A stretch of DNA of 64,000 bases from the NCBI GenBank assembly GCA_963556145.1, contig OY744464.1, forward strand, positions 7,849,508-7,913,507, in the 5' to 3' direction. The notes below the pieces were generated by a model. It was not told the origin of the DNA. It saw only the letters and a program-made list of their open reading frames with translations, and did no database searches. Below are positions 1 to 13,487 of the stretch, in pieces. Each line of letters opens with the position of its first letter. The first letter of the stretch is position 1. Made by a program: the position numbers and the translations under genes. Source of the stretch: Hygrocybe punicea (Eukaryota > Basidiomycota > Agaricomycetes > Agaricales > Hygrophoraceae).

Positions 1-2370
1 TCCGATGTTCCCAAACTCGCCTCCAATGGTCTCAACTGGATGATTTTCAAGTTACGATCCTCAGCTGCTGTTAGAGCCAAGAAGCACTGGAACCACTTTG
101 ACAGGAGCCACTCCAGGCCTTTGCCCCAGGGCCCTCTGAGTGATGGAACACAAGCCCTGGACCCTGCTGGGGAAAAGAGGGAAAAGGATGAGGCTATAGC
201 AAAGAATTTGCTCTTACAGAAGATACCCAACTCCATGGCCATGAAGATCCATCGCCATGCAAATGTTGCCATCACCTGGGCATCAATTGTTGAAGAGTAT
301 ACTCACCGGAGCATCTTCACTCAGACCAAACTGCAGGCGGCCTTCTTAGATTCCAAGTGTCCCGACAAGGGCGATGTCCACAAATTCCTGGATGACCTGT
401 GTGTGAAATGGGAAGATTTAGCTTCACTAGATGTGGACATAGATGACAAAGATTACTGTTCCACTATCATTTCATCCCTCCCTCCCCATCTCGCTAACTT
501 CGCTTCCATGCAACTCACCATGGCCAAGTTGTACAGCTCCACCAAAACCATCGAACCTGACCTATTCATCCAAGTCATCACTGACGAATGGGATTGCTAC
601 AAGACTCAGCAGACCAGGCGAGTAACAACCAGGTCGACAACAGATGGCGATGACAGCGCAATGGCCACAGCACCAGAGAGGAAATACAAATGACAAAGTC
701 ATTTCATCGACAAGGATTGCTATAACTGTAGGGAATGGGGTCACATTAGCAGATACTGTCCAAAACCAAGAAAGGTGACGACTGGCGATAAGGCCAAGCC
801 TGATGACACCCCTCTGTCTGCCCACATCGAGGAATGTGATGGCACTTTTGGGGTTGTTCCTGCCTCAGACTCGGAGGACGACTTGGACACCAGTTCTGTG
901 CACGCCCATTCTAATTCATCATCAGATGAACAGCCCACATCCTCCTGTGCTACAAGTCCTATTGATGACAGTCTGCCAGATCTCATAACAGTCAGTGACT
1001 CCAGTGATGACAGCGAGGTCAACGGCACATCTGAATCACTCACTGCCAGCAGCTCAAATGCAGACGACAGCCAAACCGATCCTTTGGAGAGTATCTGGTT
1101 CAATGATTTCTTCCCAAATCCAGACAATGGCATGACTGCTGCCGACGCTACCAAGGAAGTTGACTGGAGTCAAGTGAGGGCCTTCCTTGATGAAAAATGG
1201 AACAGCAATGCAGCTGCTGCTGTTGACAACAAAAACGCCAAACGAGGACCAAGGGTCAGCTTGTTAGACTTGGGATGCACGAAACACATCTCACCCTATC
1301 GCGAGGACCTCACCGGTTTGACCAGTGTCCCTCCCACTACCTTTTGGGCTGCCAACAAGCAAAAGTTTAGTGCTACTGAGGTAGGAGAACTCACCATCGA
1401 TGTGCCCAACGGCGTGGACACTGCAAGTCTTCAACTTCACGAGGTGCTCTACTCCCCTGAAGTAGGCTATACCCTAATCTCCATAGGCAAGCTTGATGAT
1501 CTTGGCTATGACCTCCAATTTGCCCATGGTGCTTGTACGATCTGTGCACCAGATGGGAACATTGTTGGACGTATCCCTAAAGACTCAAGCGGTCTCTATA
1601 GACTTACCAGCAGAGACGAGTCAGCGTGCACGCTGGAAACCATTACCATTGGCCAGCTCCATCGATGGATGGGACACATAGCCCCCGAGACTGCCAAGTG
1701 CATGGTAATGAGAGGCTTCGTCACAGGCGTACACCTTGACAGATCTGCCGATTCCCCCACTTTCTGCGAATCCTGTATTTACACGAAGGCCATGCGAAAA
1801 CCGGTTCCCAAGCTGAGGGAAGGCGAAGGAGCAAGCAAACTGGGTGGGGAGATTCATAGTGATGTATGGGGACCAGCCCCCATCACTACACTCTGTGGCC
1901 GCCGTTACTATGTCAGCTTCATTGATGATAAAACCCGACTCACCAGTATAACGCTAATGAGGAACAAGAGCAAGACCCTTCAGGCCTACAAGGAATTTGA
2001 GGCCCACCCCCTCATGCAGTTCGGGAGAGGTTTTGTAGCCTTCAACTCCGATCGTGGAGGAGAGTACACTAGCAAAGCATTTACTGTCCACCTGCAGAAG
2101 AACAGCACTCACCAGAAACTAAATGTCCATGATACCCCCCGACATGCTGGTGTCTCTGAGCATTTCAATCGCACCCTCATTGAATGCGTTCACGCCATGC
2201 TCCATGCAAGTGGACTGCCGAGGTCGCTATGGGGAAAAGCAGCCCATCATGCCATATGGCTGATGAACCAGACCCCAACTTGGGCCCTGAATGATATTAC
2301 GCCTTTCCAGGCTGCTACCGGTAACAAGCCAAACATTGCTGGAATTCATGAATGGGGAGAAAAGGTATGA
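1..2370 (+). pseudogene. Ty1/Copia gag-protease-integrase fragment
   Basis: One reading frame runs from the window edge to 2370, broken only by a TGA at 691-693. Gag comes first, followed by a CCHC zinc knuckle at 718-760 (CYNCREWGH, then ISRYC). A protease-like segment near 1267 has D-L-G where an active aspartic protease has D-S/T-G. A GAG-pre-integrase region lies near 1620-1800. The integrase core shows HSDVWGP (1855), NSDRGGEY (2045) and a later E in SEHFNRT (2155). The frame stops just after HEWGEKV, where Copia polyproteins normally continue with a basic linker and reverse transcriptase, so the element is truncated. The stop codon and altered protease site indicate a dead copy. The family call is secure; the 5' end lies outside the window. 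Confidence 0.93.
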
Positions 2371-2564
2371 CATCAGGAAATCAGGGAGGCGCCGGTATAT
2401 CCAGGCGGAGTTGATAATTGATAAGCAGACTTGCAGCTGTTTGCAATGTCTTATCTGGCCAAATAAATGCATTCAAGCACATATAATTATTGTGATAGTT
2501 GATCATTTGCATTCATATTTGCTTAAAATTGATTGCTGTATATAAGGGGTTACCATATACTCCT

Positions 2565-2760
2565 AATTATTCCTGCAACATACCAAATTTTCAAAGTCTT
2601 GTGGAGCCTTGGCCATACAATATAGACCATTATGATAAACATGTAATTATTCCTGTGAAATATCAAAATATCAAAGTCTTTTGGAGCCTTGGCCATACAA
2701 TACCATGATGATAAACATGTAATTATTCCTGTGAAATACCAAATTTTCAAAGTCTTGTTC
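2565..2760. repeat. Tandem repeat, about 78 bp, 2.5 units
   Basis: Units begin at 2565, 2645 and 2721 with AATTATTCCTG and share CAAAGTCTT followed, in the first two units, by GGAGCCTTGGCCATACAAT. A diverged relative is at 7643-7745. Confidence 0.75.
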
Positions 2761-3265
2761 TGCAGTGCCTCTGGGGGTCTGCCAGTGCAAGTGAGGTTGA
2801 CAATGTTATTAAGGCACTGCAGAATACACTGCAGGAAGTATTTGCCACATAGAATTCCTACTTTTGGATAGCCAAAATGTCTACTGAAAGCAGGAGTTGC
2901 ATGTGCTGATTTGAGTAGCGATGATACTGATGTTTTCATTTATCCTTATCAAGCTGTGTTCTCAGTGATGGCAGAAGATGCTGCTGGCTGGATCCATCAC
3001 TGTGGATACATCTAGAGTTATAGTAATTTTGTTGTGGCTTCTAACAAAACTATGTACTGCATGCCTTGAATATACCATTCCTCAATGCTGGGCAAGAATG
3101 CTGCCACCATAGTCCTTGCCGCTTGTGGTCCCTGTCATTCGGGCACCAGCACAAGCCTACCTCGCACTATTTTAGCCTATGTACATACATATCCTTGTTA
3201 TGATGTTCTGCAGCCTATGGGCTTATCCTATATATAGGTCATGAAAAACAAATATTTTATGTCAA

Positions 3266-3340
3266 GTCTCGTGGCTAAGCAGTAAGTATGCCTAATGTAA
3301 GCAATAAGGCCGAGTCGGGAGTTCAAATCCCTATTATGGT
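3266..3340 (+). promoter_or_regulatory. Possible tRNA-derived SINE head (A and B boxes)
   Basis: TGGCTAAGCAG at 3272-3282 resembles a Pol III A box, and GTTCAAATC at 3321-3329 matches the B-box core, about 40 bp apart as in tRNA genes. No full cloverleaf folds from the surrounding bases, so a tRNA-derived SINE or old tRNA relic is more likely than a working tRNA gene. Confidence 0.4.
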
Positions 3341-4274
3341 AATAGTTAAATTCAAGACACTGAAGACAGTTACAAAATAATTAACTAATCACACCGGTCA
3401 CTTTTGAGATGTATGGAAAGGGAATAGGAAACACGACCGCGCCCTGAAACAGCGGCACGGTCCAGGAACATAGTGATTATTTTTGGTTTTTTGTTTTACA
3501 ATGAGGAACCGTGTGCTAGCGGTGGAAAAGAAAAAGAAGGAACAGAAAAATAAACGGGGTGGGGAGAGGTGGGTTATGAAAAATACACATGGGAGCTAAC
3601 TAGGAGACGAGACAAGGTAAAAAAGGAAAGTGAGCAAAGTGAAGTGGGGCATACCTCAGAGACGAGACAAGGGGCTTAGGAGGCCCTTGGGGCATTTCCG
3701 AGATATATAACTCACTGGCAGAAAGAGGTGCCATAAGGCAGCGTAAGATTTGACGTCAAGCGGGGACAGCAAACAGCAGGCTGTCAGCGGGTGACAGCTC
3801 CGGCGAGTGTGTCAGCTGGTGACAGTGACAGATGACAGTGACGGAGACATGCTGGGTGTCGAGGGACAGTAAATGTGTAACCATGTGATTAGCCAAATGT
3901 AAACTTAGTTTAAAAAACAATTAATATCTTAATAAAGCGTATCTTTTATTAATAAATTGTTGGTGAAAAGTAATTATTATTTCCGACAAAAGCAGCAATT
4001 CCAGCTGCTTTGAATGCCCACATTGCTGCTTAGGGTAGTCAAAATTACTGCTTGGAGCAGATGTGAATGCCTGCTTGAGGTAGGTGGGACATTATAATTC
4101 CTGCTTTCAGTAGACATTTTGGCTATCCAAAAGTAGGAATTTTACATGGCAAATACTTCCTGCAGTGTACAGCAGTCAATTGTCACAAATCTAAGTGCTC
4201 GAATGCATTTATTTGGCCAGATAAGACATTGCAAGTCTGCTGATCAATTATCGACACCACCTGGATATACCGGC

Positions 4275-4874
4275 TAGACTGTCCATGGGTCAGTCCAGGC
4301 GGCCGGCCCTCACCTGATTTTGCTGGCCCTGGCCCAGGCCCTCCGTCATAAGGGCCAGGTCAGGGCCAGGCCGGGTTAGGGTCAGCCCTGGTCAGCCCTG
4401 GCCCTCTATCTCAAAAATTTGTCCATCCATGCTCTCCAATCACAGTATTATAATCCACATAACAGTGTTCTAATCCACATAGTCATCATTAAAGTCAAAA
4501 TCTCCAACATATTTCTTCATTATCTCTACTTCCACATCAAGCATTTTATCTGTGTATGCAGCATGTAGCTTTTGAATTCCTTCATTGGCATTATCAAGGG
4601 TCATAGTATATGTGCTCAGCAATATAGGATCAAGGTGTAGGTATAGCTAGATAGTCATGAGCCATTTTGGTAGCCTTTTATACCATGGAGCTATGAACCT
4701 GTGGGGGATCCCAAGGCTAAAAGGATCTCCAACTATGGGAACTAATTTTTCAAGCCTGGTATCTTTGGAAATGCTAAAGCATGCATGGTTAGAGTAAGCT
4801 AAATGGCATACATATACCTCTGACATCTAAGAGGGCCAGGCCAGAGTGTCATGGCCCTGCCCATGGACAGTCTA
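4275..4874. mobile_element. hAT-type MITE, 600 bp
   Basis: The terminal inverted repeats are TAGACTGTCCATGGG and CCCATGGACAGTCTA. The flanks are an exact 8-bp duplication, ATACCGGC, at 4267-4274 and 4875-4882, which is the hAT signature. Subterminal sequence is rich in GGCCCTGG/CCAGGGCC. There is no coding capacity. It inserted into the right arm of the 2388-4885 element and is therefore younger. Confidence 0.92.
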
Positions 4875-4885
4875 ATACCGGCGCC

Positions 4886-7800
4886 TTTTCTACCTGGGCT
4901 GCCTCTCAACTAAGTAGACAAACTGGGCAAGACCCCTGGTCTCCAGGTGCATCTCCATCCCCTCCCACTCATCATTTGCTGACCGAGGCCTGCATACCCC
5001 TGGCTTCCCATTTCCACCTGGCGCACAGCCGGTGCCATGTCCATTGACTGGCGTAGGATGTTGTCAGGTCAAACAGTGGTCAGTGGGGTGGGCAGTGTTT
5101 GCCCAGGGCATAACCCATACCTGCAGCCTTGGGTGTGGGTGGAGGGTGTCTGTACTAACAATACATTATTCTTATGGTGCACAACTGACAGTCCACCATG
5201 TATTCAAGTTGATTTAAAAGCAACATTTTCAAACAAACTTTTGTATGCAGGCGCAATCAATGTACAGGTATATATTTCAAGCAAGTCAACACTGACCACA
5301 CTTGACCCTCAACTGTCACATTCCACCACTCACTCACCACCAACACCTTCCCTTGCTTGGTCTTTTTAACTATGAATTTGTTACCATCACTTTGGCGCCG
5401 ATGACTCCTGTCGCCAAGCTTTGATGCAGTAGGACCATTACGAAGTCCTCTCGCGATATTCAGCTGAGATAGAAGCTGCTAAAGTAAAAAAGCTTTGCTA
5501 CATGTAAGCGATCATTTCCTGAATTGATCTGTGGACTCACGGCAGTTTTCAGGGAGGGATATCATCGAGGCCACCAACACCACATGATCCATGGCTACTT
5601 GTTTGGGGACTGGATGAGTTTGACAGTCCATGTAGCGGACAACGAGGGTTCTGGTACCCCAGCAGATCATGATGAGGTATTGTATCAGGTGAGAGATGTA
5701 CGCAAGTGGAGACACTTAAGAAATCCTGGCCTATGACACCTATTCTGGGAAGAATGTTTTGAGAAGGTCAGTCTCTCATGTTTCAATTATCATTATGCTA
5801 AACTTTGTTGTAGGTCAACTGCTAAATTTTTTTCTTCACTGGCATTCATGTACACCATAGATATTCTGGAACTCAAGCACTGGACACGATAACAAATGGC
5901 AATTGATATTGCCGCTTGCTGCTATGTTTTATCTATCACACAATTCCCCCCTGTTGCTGACAGGTTGCTTACAGGACATAGCACTTTCCTACTGCTCATG
6001 GGATGCTGCAGCCTCAGGAATGACCACACTCGTGACTTCCAGCAAAAATAATGACTTATTGCTTCAAAGGTATGTTTTGGTCCTTGCATGACCTGAGCTA
6101 AATATGGCTTCCAGAGTGCCATATCTATCTGTGGATATTCCTAGTGTCAAGAGAAGGAGATAAAATCACTGGGTCTCCATTCAAGACAAGTCCATAATGG
6201 CACAAAGTGCTTACATCTCATATTCTCAACAACTATTTACAAGATTTTATCAGTGCATGTTATGGCACATTTAGCAGTATACGTGGCTAGGTTTCCATCC
6301 TGCACAGAGTGCTCTTTGTCCCACGTGAGCTGGTGATGGCCTCAACGACACAGATGAATGTATGTCCAGTGATGGTGGTGACCTGTGACAACGACAACAA
6401 CGATATTGAGCATTGACAGCTGATGGTAGGAGTGTTTCCCTCAGGCACCCTGCCAGGTCAGGCAGGGTACAGCAGGTGGGCACTAGCACCTCACAAGCAT
6501 CACACATGTCTGATCAATTTGGTGGTTGTCCATGTTTGCGAGGTGGTGGTTGGCTTGGGGAGGCCTCAAGGTAGTGGAGGTGTGCGTGGGAACATCCACT
6601 TGCTGTTGCTCCACCCAGGCCCGTTGTGTCCACCTCACAAATGCCACACACAACGTCAATTGACGTGGCTGTAGTCGTTTGCGAGGTGAGGTTGGGCAGC
6701 AGGAAAAGACCAGTCTCAATCCCCTTTCCTGCATGTGCTCCATCCCTGTCCTTGTCCAGCTGTTGTTGTCTTCACTTGCTGGACTGACATCCTCATTGCT
6801 GAGGTGGTCAAGACCGTCAGGTCTCATTTGTGTCCTGCTGTCAGTTAGTGGGCGGGGCTTGTCACCGTCATTGTCCTAGGTGATAGCACCAGGGTCGTCG
6901 CCGTCATTGTCATCTGATTGCCTGTGTCTTGGTGGTTGTGGATAGTCTGTCGACCTTGCCATCTTCATTGTCACTGTTGTTGCATCTTCACTGTCATATC
7001 TTTGTCGCTGTTGTTGCATCTTCACCGTCATTGTCCTCATCTTCCAGTCCCCACCCTCAGCGAAATGTCTGCTGCACATTGGGGGCACAGTGTAGTCAGC
7101 TGGCGGCTGGAATTTGAGGCAGAGGGTACCTGTCATACCCTTGCTGAAGAGTGGGTGTCGCCGTTCTGGTTCTCAAAAAGGTGGTTGAAGTAGGCTAGGA
7201 AAAGACACACTATTTGTCCTTATGGGATTGCTGGGTTACATGAATGGAGAGGGGAGGCAAGGAGAGGAGTACAAGTCTTGTAACAAGACTGCCGAAGAGC
7301 GAGAGAGATGCAAACCGCTAATATTTCCTGTATTTGTAATTTAACTGGATAAATCAATTGGATTTACTGACTAAAGTAGTAATTTTAAATCACATAAAAG
7401 CAAGTAAAATGGTAGAATAAGTTGGGAAAAATGACGGTTAAAAGCAGGTATTATGAATACTATTTATAGACAGTTGAATGGCAAATAAAACGCCTGCACG
7501 CTCAGAAAGCAGGAATACCACATGACCACAAATAACTACCAAAAGCAGACATAATAAGTACCTATTTGGGAATGTCTGCTTTTGTCCGGAATTCTGGATA
7601 GCAAATGCTTCCCGCATGTATAGAAGGGGCTACCATATACACCTAATTATTCCTCTGCAATCCCATTTTTTCAGTCTTATAAAAGCTTGCCCATACATTA
7701 TGATAAGCCTGTGAAATACCAAATTTTCGGAGTCTTACAATATACATCAGGAAAAGCTACTTTTTCTTGAATTGTCTTGCCAGTGTGTCTTGCCAGTGCT

Positions 7801-7932
7801 CGTCTTGATTTCAAAATGTATTTCAGGACCTATGTTTTTCCGAGTGGCTCATAAGTTGTTCAATCGTGTAATCTAATGATAGTAATGGTAATATATACAA
7901 ACTGGAATAGAGGCGTTATGCGATGGAGTAGA
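4886..7932. other. No convincing gene
   Basis: Short open frames occur on both strands but none shows a recognisable motif or a splice-consistent extension. 6900-7060 is a low-complexity pyrimidine-rich stretch. 7440-7745 is a diverged relative of the left arm of the 2388-4885 element. Confidence 0.6.
7440..7745 (+). repeat. Diverged relative of the 2388-4885 element
   Basis: Shared stretches include TCTGGATAGCAAATG (compare TTTGGATAGCCAAAATG near 2862), GGGGCTACCATATACACCTAATTATTCC (compare the stretch from 2547) and GTGAAATACCAAATTTTC. They come in a shuffled order, so this is a second, rearranged member of the family. Confidence 0.55.
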
Positions 7933-10911
7933 CTATTGCAACTCGAGTTCAGCCAGACTTTGCAATACGTTTCCTTCCCGATGTAGCTTCTCCCATACAC
8001 CCACCCTGCGCCCCCGCCTCCGAGTTTTCGCACGTCTGGCCTTGGGTTTAGGGGTGCTATTGCCTTGCGGCACCTGAAGGGCCGATAAGCCGCCCAGGGA
8101 TTGGGCCAAGGAGTTGACCGGGACGTGTTCAAATTGGCTACTGTTACCGTCCGCAGATTTAAATCTTTTGGGTTGGGGATCCCCAGACAGGGAATCATGC
8201 GTCGCTCGCTTCAACATTCGGAGGTTGTCATCGGATGGACCAGGCATTGATTCAGGAGAGGCTAAGATATCTGGCTCTGAGGATGTGGGACTTGGGTCAT
8301 TTCGAAGAATCACAAAGGCGGTATCTGGCGGATTGGGTTCCCTAGTATCCGTGGATTTTCCGGTATAACCAGCAACATCCTGCAGGTCTTCATCAATATC
8401 CCCCAATGAAACGCAGTCATTGTCATCGAAGGCGATTCCAGCAGTAGTTTCTGTGGACTATTCGAGAGGGTTTGCTCAGTATGGGTTAGAGGTTGTCTAG
8501 ATAGTACGCACCGGCATCTGCACTATATCATATTCCTCACGGTCAATCGTTGATGTATGTATGCTGTCGCCAGTAGATTCTATATCCATTTGCGCCTCCG
8601 GTTCAGGGGCTACCAGCAAATCGTCCGTGGTGTGAATCATGGGTGTTTCGGATATTTTCTCGATGTCGACAACTTGGCGTTCACTTGGAGCCTATACGGA
8701 ACAAACAATAAGTATGGAATGGTAAATATAGTGATGGGACATACACTGCCTTGTTGTGGAGCTATTTCAGCCGCAGGTTCAGCCGACAGTGGCGGGTCTT
8801 CCTTGAGACCAGTTACGAAGGAGGAAGTGAGAGTGATTGGGGGGGATGTGGGATTCTCATGCGGTGAATCTTGGGATGGCACCTTAGTCGGTTCAAGAAA
8901 TTCTTCGTATTCGTCTTCTTCAAATGGCTTGATGTCATGACTCGGGAAGCTGGTGACCTTTTCATCCTTCATCGGCAAATCCTCGATAGATGGTGTCCGT
9001 GCGGTCTGACCAACATAGCCCTTCGTTGGAAATTTGCTCGTATACATCCAATGTGACGGGGTGGTCAGCACGGGCTTCTCTAAAACCATTTTGAAGTATT
9101 TCATACGTGGAGCAGGCATCCCAAACTCCTCGGGATTGGGCCTCAAACCGGGAGGGAATGCCGGGTTGTCGTTCATATGGAGAACTCTCCGGTGCACTCG
9201 ATCGTAGAATACATGGGTGCAGTCCGCCAGTAATGGTGATTTCTTCGAGTCAAAAGTCGTCAGTTCATACTCAGGGGGGGCCATAGAATCGACGTACCTT
9301 CGAAACACAATAAAGATAGGGGGAACCGTCGTTGATGTCAATCTCATCGACCCAATGACTCCATTGTCCATCGCCTACTGCGGCAACGGGAGGAGGACGA
9401 ACCCATGGTACCCGTCCGGGGGCTAGTTCAACTTCATCGAGAGGTGCAGCGGTGAACGAGCGGTTTGATGGTGGATGGCGTATGTCACCATCGGAAGTCG
9501 AAGGAGGTAGGGTAATGGGCCATCGACTCCAGGGCTTGCAAGGTGCTTCACTATTGGCCCAGGAAGACATCGTTGCAAAGATTTCGGATGAAGATGACCA
9601 CGTCACTTCGCTGTCGACGAGCTGGGGAGGTGGGGTAGGCCACAGGGCAACAGTACCTCCAGAACTTGTGATAGGTGGGAGACTCGAAAATTGCGACGGC
9701 TTATAGCCGTGAGCCGGCGAGGGTGCCGGCGAGGGTGCCCGATTCACTGAACTACCCGCTAATGACCTGTATCCAACAGCTCGGTCCCATCCTTGACTCC
9801 AGGACGACGACTTGACTCGCTGCCTTTTAAAACATCCAACCGTTTTATCTTCGTCCTCGTCATTATAGTCGCCTACGAATGTAGCCCCCGATTGATGGGC
9901 AAAGGTGTCGTATCTGTTGTTTGGGGTAGCCTTGCCAGTGAGCTCGAGCAACGTTTTTTCTATGAAGTCACGGTAGGCGAATGTTTGGCGACAGTCCCTG
10001 ACAGTGGACATCCTTGACTTCAGGAAATCTACACCGGGAAGGTATTCGTGCACAAAGAAACAAGGAACTCGTCCGTGAGTCAGAAACCAGAGTGAGATTG
10101 CTTCGTTCGAATGCGGGCCATTCAGCCAAACTCCTGTGAAACGATCATCAGCGGGTGGTACCGGAGTGACGCGCAATTGTTCGCAGTTGGGGGGCCAAAA
10201 ATGTTGCATTTTTTGTGCCATTGCAATCCACGCCGCTTTGTGTTTCAGACCCCTCTGAATATGTGTGACCTCGTCAACAGCGTCTTCATACGTTATAGCG
10301 CCTTCTAGTTTGGACATACAGTCTAGAGTAGGGTCGACAGGAAAGCAGGTGCCAATGATACTATTTCGAATTGCCGTCACCTGCCGTAACTCTGACATGT
10401 GCGTATCTAGCATGAGGATGCACGATTTCAGATCAGAGACAAAGTTACTGTGCAGAACACCCGAGAGACTTTGAGGGCGCCAAACTCGATAGACCGACAC
10501 AAATTCAACTGGTGGGTCGACTGGCGGGGGCTGGAGGAGAATGAAAGCATGCCAGGGGTACGCGTGAGTGTAGTATTGCGGGGAGACAGTTGGGTCGAAC
10601 CGGCCGAGGTGTCCATCGAAGCGTCTCCGCTCCGGATTGGCGTGAGGCTTGTGTGTAAATTGGGGCTTGACCCTCCCGGGCAGATACGAGACTTGGCGTG
10701 AATTTGGCGACCATACTTCCCATCGTCGAGAATTCATGGCAACATCTCGTCCGGTGTAGGTTGAAAATGGTGGAAGACCGAATTCCAACTGGTCGTCCAC
10801 CGCGGGTACGCGGTGGTAGCCACGAAAACTGGCTAGTCGGGGGGTGGAATACGTATATACATTCGAATCGGAGGTCATCTTGAGGTCGGCGGGAAGTGAA
10901 CGGACGGACAA
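7933..10911 (-). CDS. Orphan nuclear protein, about 956 aa, with C7 frameshift
   Basis: Two large frames meet in a run of seven C (minus strand) near 9271-9278. One base fewer joins them as ...YGPP-EYELTTF. Exon 1 is then 10911-8745, exon 2 8691-8512 and exon 3 8457-7933; introns are 53 and 54 nt (GTATGT...TATAG and GTGCGT...AATAG), both phase 0. The totals divide exactly by three only if one C is removed. The N-terminal half is a globular region with aromatic and Trp-rich patches. The middle is Pro/Ser-rich and disordered, the next part acidic. The C-terminus has a strong basic cluster (RRAKTRRRGRR) that suggests nuclear or nucleic-acid binding. I do not recognise the family; it looks like an Agaricomycete-specific dispersed gene. 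The extra C may be a sequencing error or a real lesion. Confidence 0.7.
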
Positions 10912-10974
10912 CCAGACTACGTGTGCCTGAGCAGCGGCGGCAAACGCGGGAAAGTCTTCAACAGCGACGACAAA

Positions 10975-11330
10975 CGCGCTGCGATTCCAGGGAAATGTTC
11001 AACAGCGGCGATGAACGTGCTGCGAGGCCAGGTGAGGCTTGAAAAGCTTGAAAGACTGAAGGGCTCAACAGCAGCGTTGAAAAACGCGCTGCGATTCCAG
11101 GGAAATGTTCAACAGTGGCGATGAACGCGCCGCGAGGCCAGGTAAGGCTTGAAAAGCTTGAAAGACTGAAGAGCTCAACAGCAGCGTTGACAAACGCGCT
11201 GTGATTCCAGGGAAATGTTCAACAGATGAACGCGCTGCGAGGCCAGGTGAGTCTTGAAAAGCTTGAAAGCCTGAAGGGCTCAACAGCGGCGATGAACGCG
11301 CTGCGAGGCCAGGTAAGTCTTGAAAAGGTT
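10975..11330. repeat. 110-bp tandem repeat upstream of the orphan gene
   Basis: CTGCGATTCCAG starts at 10979, 11089 and 11199, an exact 110-bp period, with GCTTGAAAG and GAGGCCAGGT motifs inside each unit. The array sits 60-420 bp upstream of the minus-strand start at 10911, where a promoter would be expected. Confidence 0.85.
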
Positions 11331-11535
11331 GAAGCGCTTCAAGTTCAAAAGTTGGGCTTGAGTTCAAGCTCCGAATCAAAAGTCACCAAGTGTTCTGAGT
11401 CCCACCGAACTTATGAGGCATCCATCGTTCAACTCGTTGGCCCGAACCTGAGTCGCAGCGCGTTGACCGCAGCTGTTGACATATTGCCTCCGTCGCCAAA
11501 ATCCACCGCTACCCACCTTCGGCCTGTCACTGCAT

Positions 11536-11740
11536 CGCAGCGCGTTCATCGCAGCCGTTGAGCTTAATTCTCTCACCACTGCTCATCTCCCTGAGTTCAC
11601 CAGTTGGGCTCCTACGTCGTCAACACCGCAATCACCGCTTCCCACTTACTTGCCATGGTCTGAGTCCCTCGTGGCGCGTGCATCGCAGCCGTTGATCTTA
11701 ATTCTCTCACCACTGCTCATCTCCCTAAGTTCACCAGTCT
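11536..11740. repeat. Duplicated 64-bp segment, spacing about 138 bp
   Basis: CGCAGCCGTTGA followed by CTTAATTCTCTCACCACTGC occurs near 11550 and near 11688 with few differences. It lies beyond the 110-bp array and shares the GCAGCGCGTT flavour. Confidence 0.7.
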
Positions 11741-11749
11741 CGCGATAAC

Positions 11750-12178
11750 AAGCTCCGTCTTCCCTTAGGCGCGTTCCTCGCAGCTGTTGAACCAACAGTC
11801 TTTGACAGACGGCGCATCATTGATGCCATCGTATCTCCCAAACGTGATTGAGGGCACGGGAATAGGGACTGCTTATATGATCGATTGTTGTACTCAGCAT
11901 GTACGAAGACGTTTGACTATTACTGGGATGCGTGGCTCTCCATTTTATCGTACATTCTGAATCATTCTTCCCATCCGACGACGCTGTCGAATTACTGCTC
12001 GTAACCGTCATGATCCTGAGCCAAAGTAAGCCTTAATTCTTTTACCTCTTCTCTCTAATTCGATTACTATTGCTATTACAGCGACCGAATTCATATGGTT
12101 TTTTTATCATCAAGTTCTACCTTTGCCGACTGTTCCAGATTCCGAATATACCGTGAACCAGTTCTTGTAAGGGTGTCT
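11750..12178. other. Intergenic, nothing recognised
   Basis: No sustained open frame or repeat. The segment separates two minus-strand genes and probably holds the end of the 12179-13000 gene. Confidence 0.5.
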
Positions 12179-13000
12179 CTAATTAGAATCACCAGTAAGA
12201 TCTATAACGTCCATAACCACCTTCTCACAGCCGTGCTTATTGAAAACCCTTCGCGTGGTGATCAATCCACATTCACACTTAACAAACAATCCCCGAAATT
12301 CGGCCTCCGTGATGCCTGGCTGCACTTGGGAGTCCAATTGCCTGAGCATGTAGGACTCGATCTCATTCGGGTTGTTATCTGGACGCGCGAGCGCGCGGCG
12401 TTTCGGCACAAGATCTGTGTTGTTACAAATGTCTGCTGGAATATGATTAGAGAAGACAGGCAGACTTCTGGTTCTTAGACGTACCCAGCATTGCATACGA
12501 CCTCTTCAACGGTCTCTGTACACGCAGGGCATTTTCAGAGATGTGTGTCACCCGTGGTGGGGCTCGTTCGCCAAACCCTAACGAAGAATCAATTCAAGTT
12601 GTTTCAACTTCGAGCTGGTCTGCGCCAACTGCTTACATCGGCGAGGATATTCTTTGATAGGTACGCCTATTTTGTTGTAGAGGCACTCTATGAACACTAT
12701 GAACAATGACTATGAGTCTTGTTTCGCAGCAGTCAAAATAACTTACCAAAGTACCCACACCTGTCCCGAGCACAGCTCGCAACATATTCTCCTGAGAAAG
12801 GGCCGACAGTGGCTACGTAGATGGCCGCCTCCGTGAAGTCAGGCTGGTAGAAGTCCATCATAGGACAGAGACAGCAAGGACCAAGCATTTGGTGCGACAT
12901 GCGGTGACCTTGCAGGTCAGAGGGACTGACACGTACTTCATTATTGGATGGCCTTCCAAGATGCGACAACATTAAACCATTCCATAACCCAGACAACGCC
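12179..13000 (-). CDS. Orphan gene with C-terminal CxC-x11-HxC zinc-like motif
   Basis: A first visible exon (about 13000-12744) carries YVASCARDRCGYF and ends at a GTAAGT donor. The next exon, entered through an AATAG acceptor near 12662, continues as a Lys/Arg-rich helix. A third exon down to 12179 ends with a motif (EFRGLFVKCECG, then H-x-C) whose spacing C-x-C-x11-H-x-C suggests a small zinc site. The same motif occurs at the end of the gene at 25454-32289 in this window, so the two are paralogues. The start codon is not clear; an ATG with a GT donor lies just upstream at about 13022. Probably a nuclear protein of unknown function. The splice between exons 2 and 3 is uncertain. Confidence 0.55.
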
Positions 13001-13487
13001 AGAGCTGTTACTCACCATTCCCATGGGCGGAGTTGGTCAGTACTACAGTTGTACTGAAGCACTGCGTTCTCAGAATTCTTCGCTTGGGAGATATAAATTT
13101 GCAAGCGAATGCGGATAGCAGCGGAGTCTACTCTGATAGACATCATTCGAATCGGGTGAGTTGCACTCATTCAAATTGTTGACCACTTTTTATATCTTTT
13201 TGACACGCTACTAGTATTAGCCACGGCGGTGCTACAATGAATCAACAAATGTTGAAGAAATCACGCCCGGTCATGCGTGCACGAGATCTCAATCACGCAG
13301 TATGACACTCTGCTAAACTTGAATGACCAGGTGATGAACACGTGAGTCACGCGTTCGCTAGCCTTCAAAAGCTACGAATTGAGGCAGATGAAGCCTTCCC
13401 AGTTTGATTCCTGCATCAGCTCGTCTTTCTCGTCCTAAATTCAACTTGCAGACTCACCGTACCTCATCGTACATTACCTCCTTGATC

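Larger units (their letters stand above)
2388..4885. mobile_element. Foldback-like element with long inverted arms
   Basis: The sequence at 2388-2480 reappears inverted at 4192-4274 plus 4883-4885 once the inner MITE is removed; both outer ends carry GGCGCCGGTATATCCAGG. A second inverted block pairs 2829-2896 with 4096-4166. The left arm has about 290 extra bases containing tandem repeats. No transposase is visible inside, so it is probably non-autonomous. I did not find a convincing target duplication. The class is unknown. Confidence 0.6.
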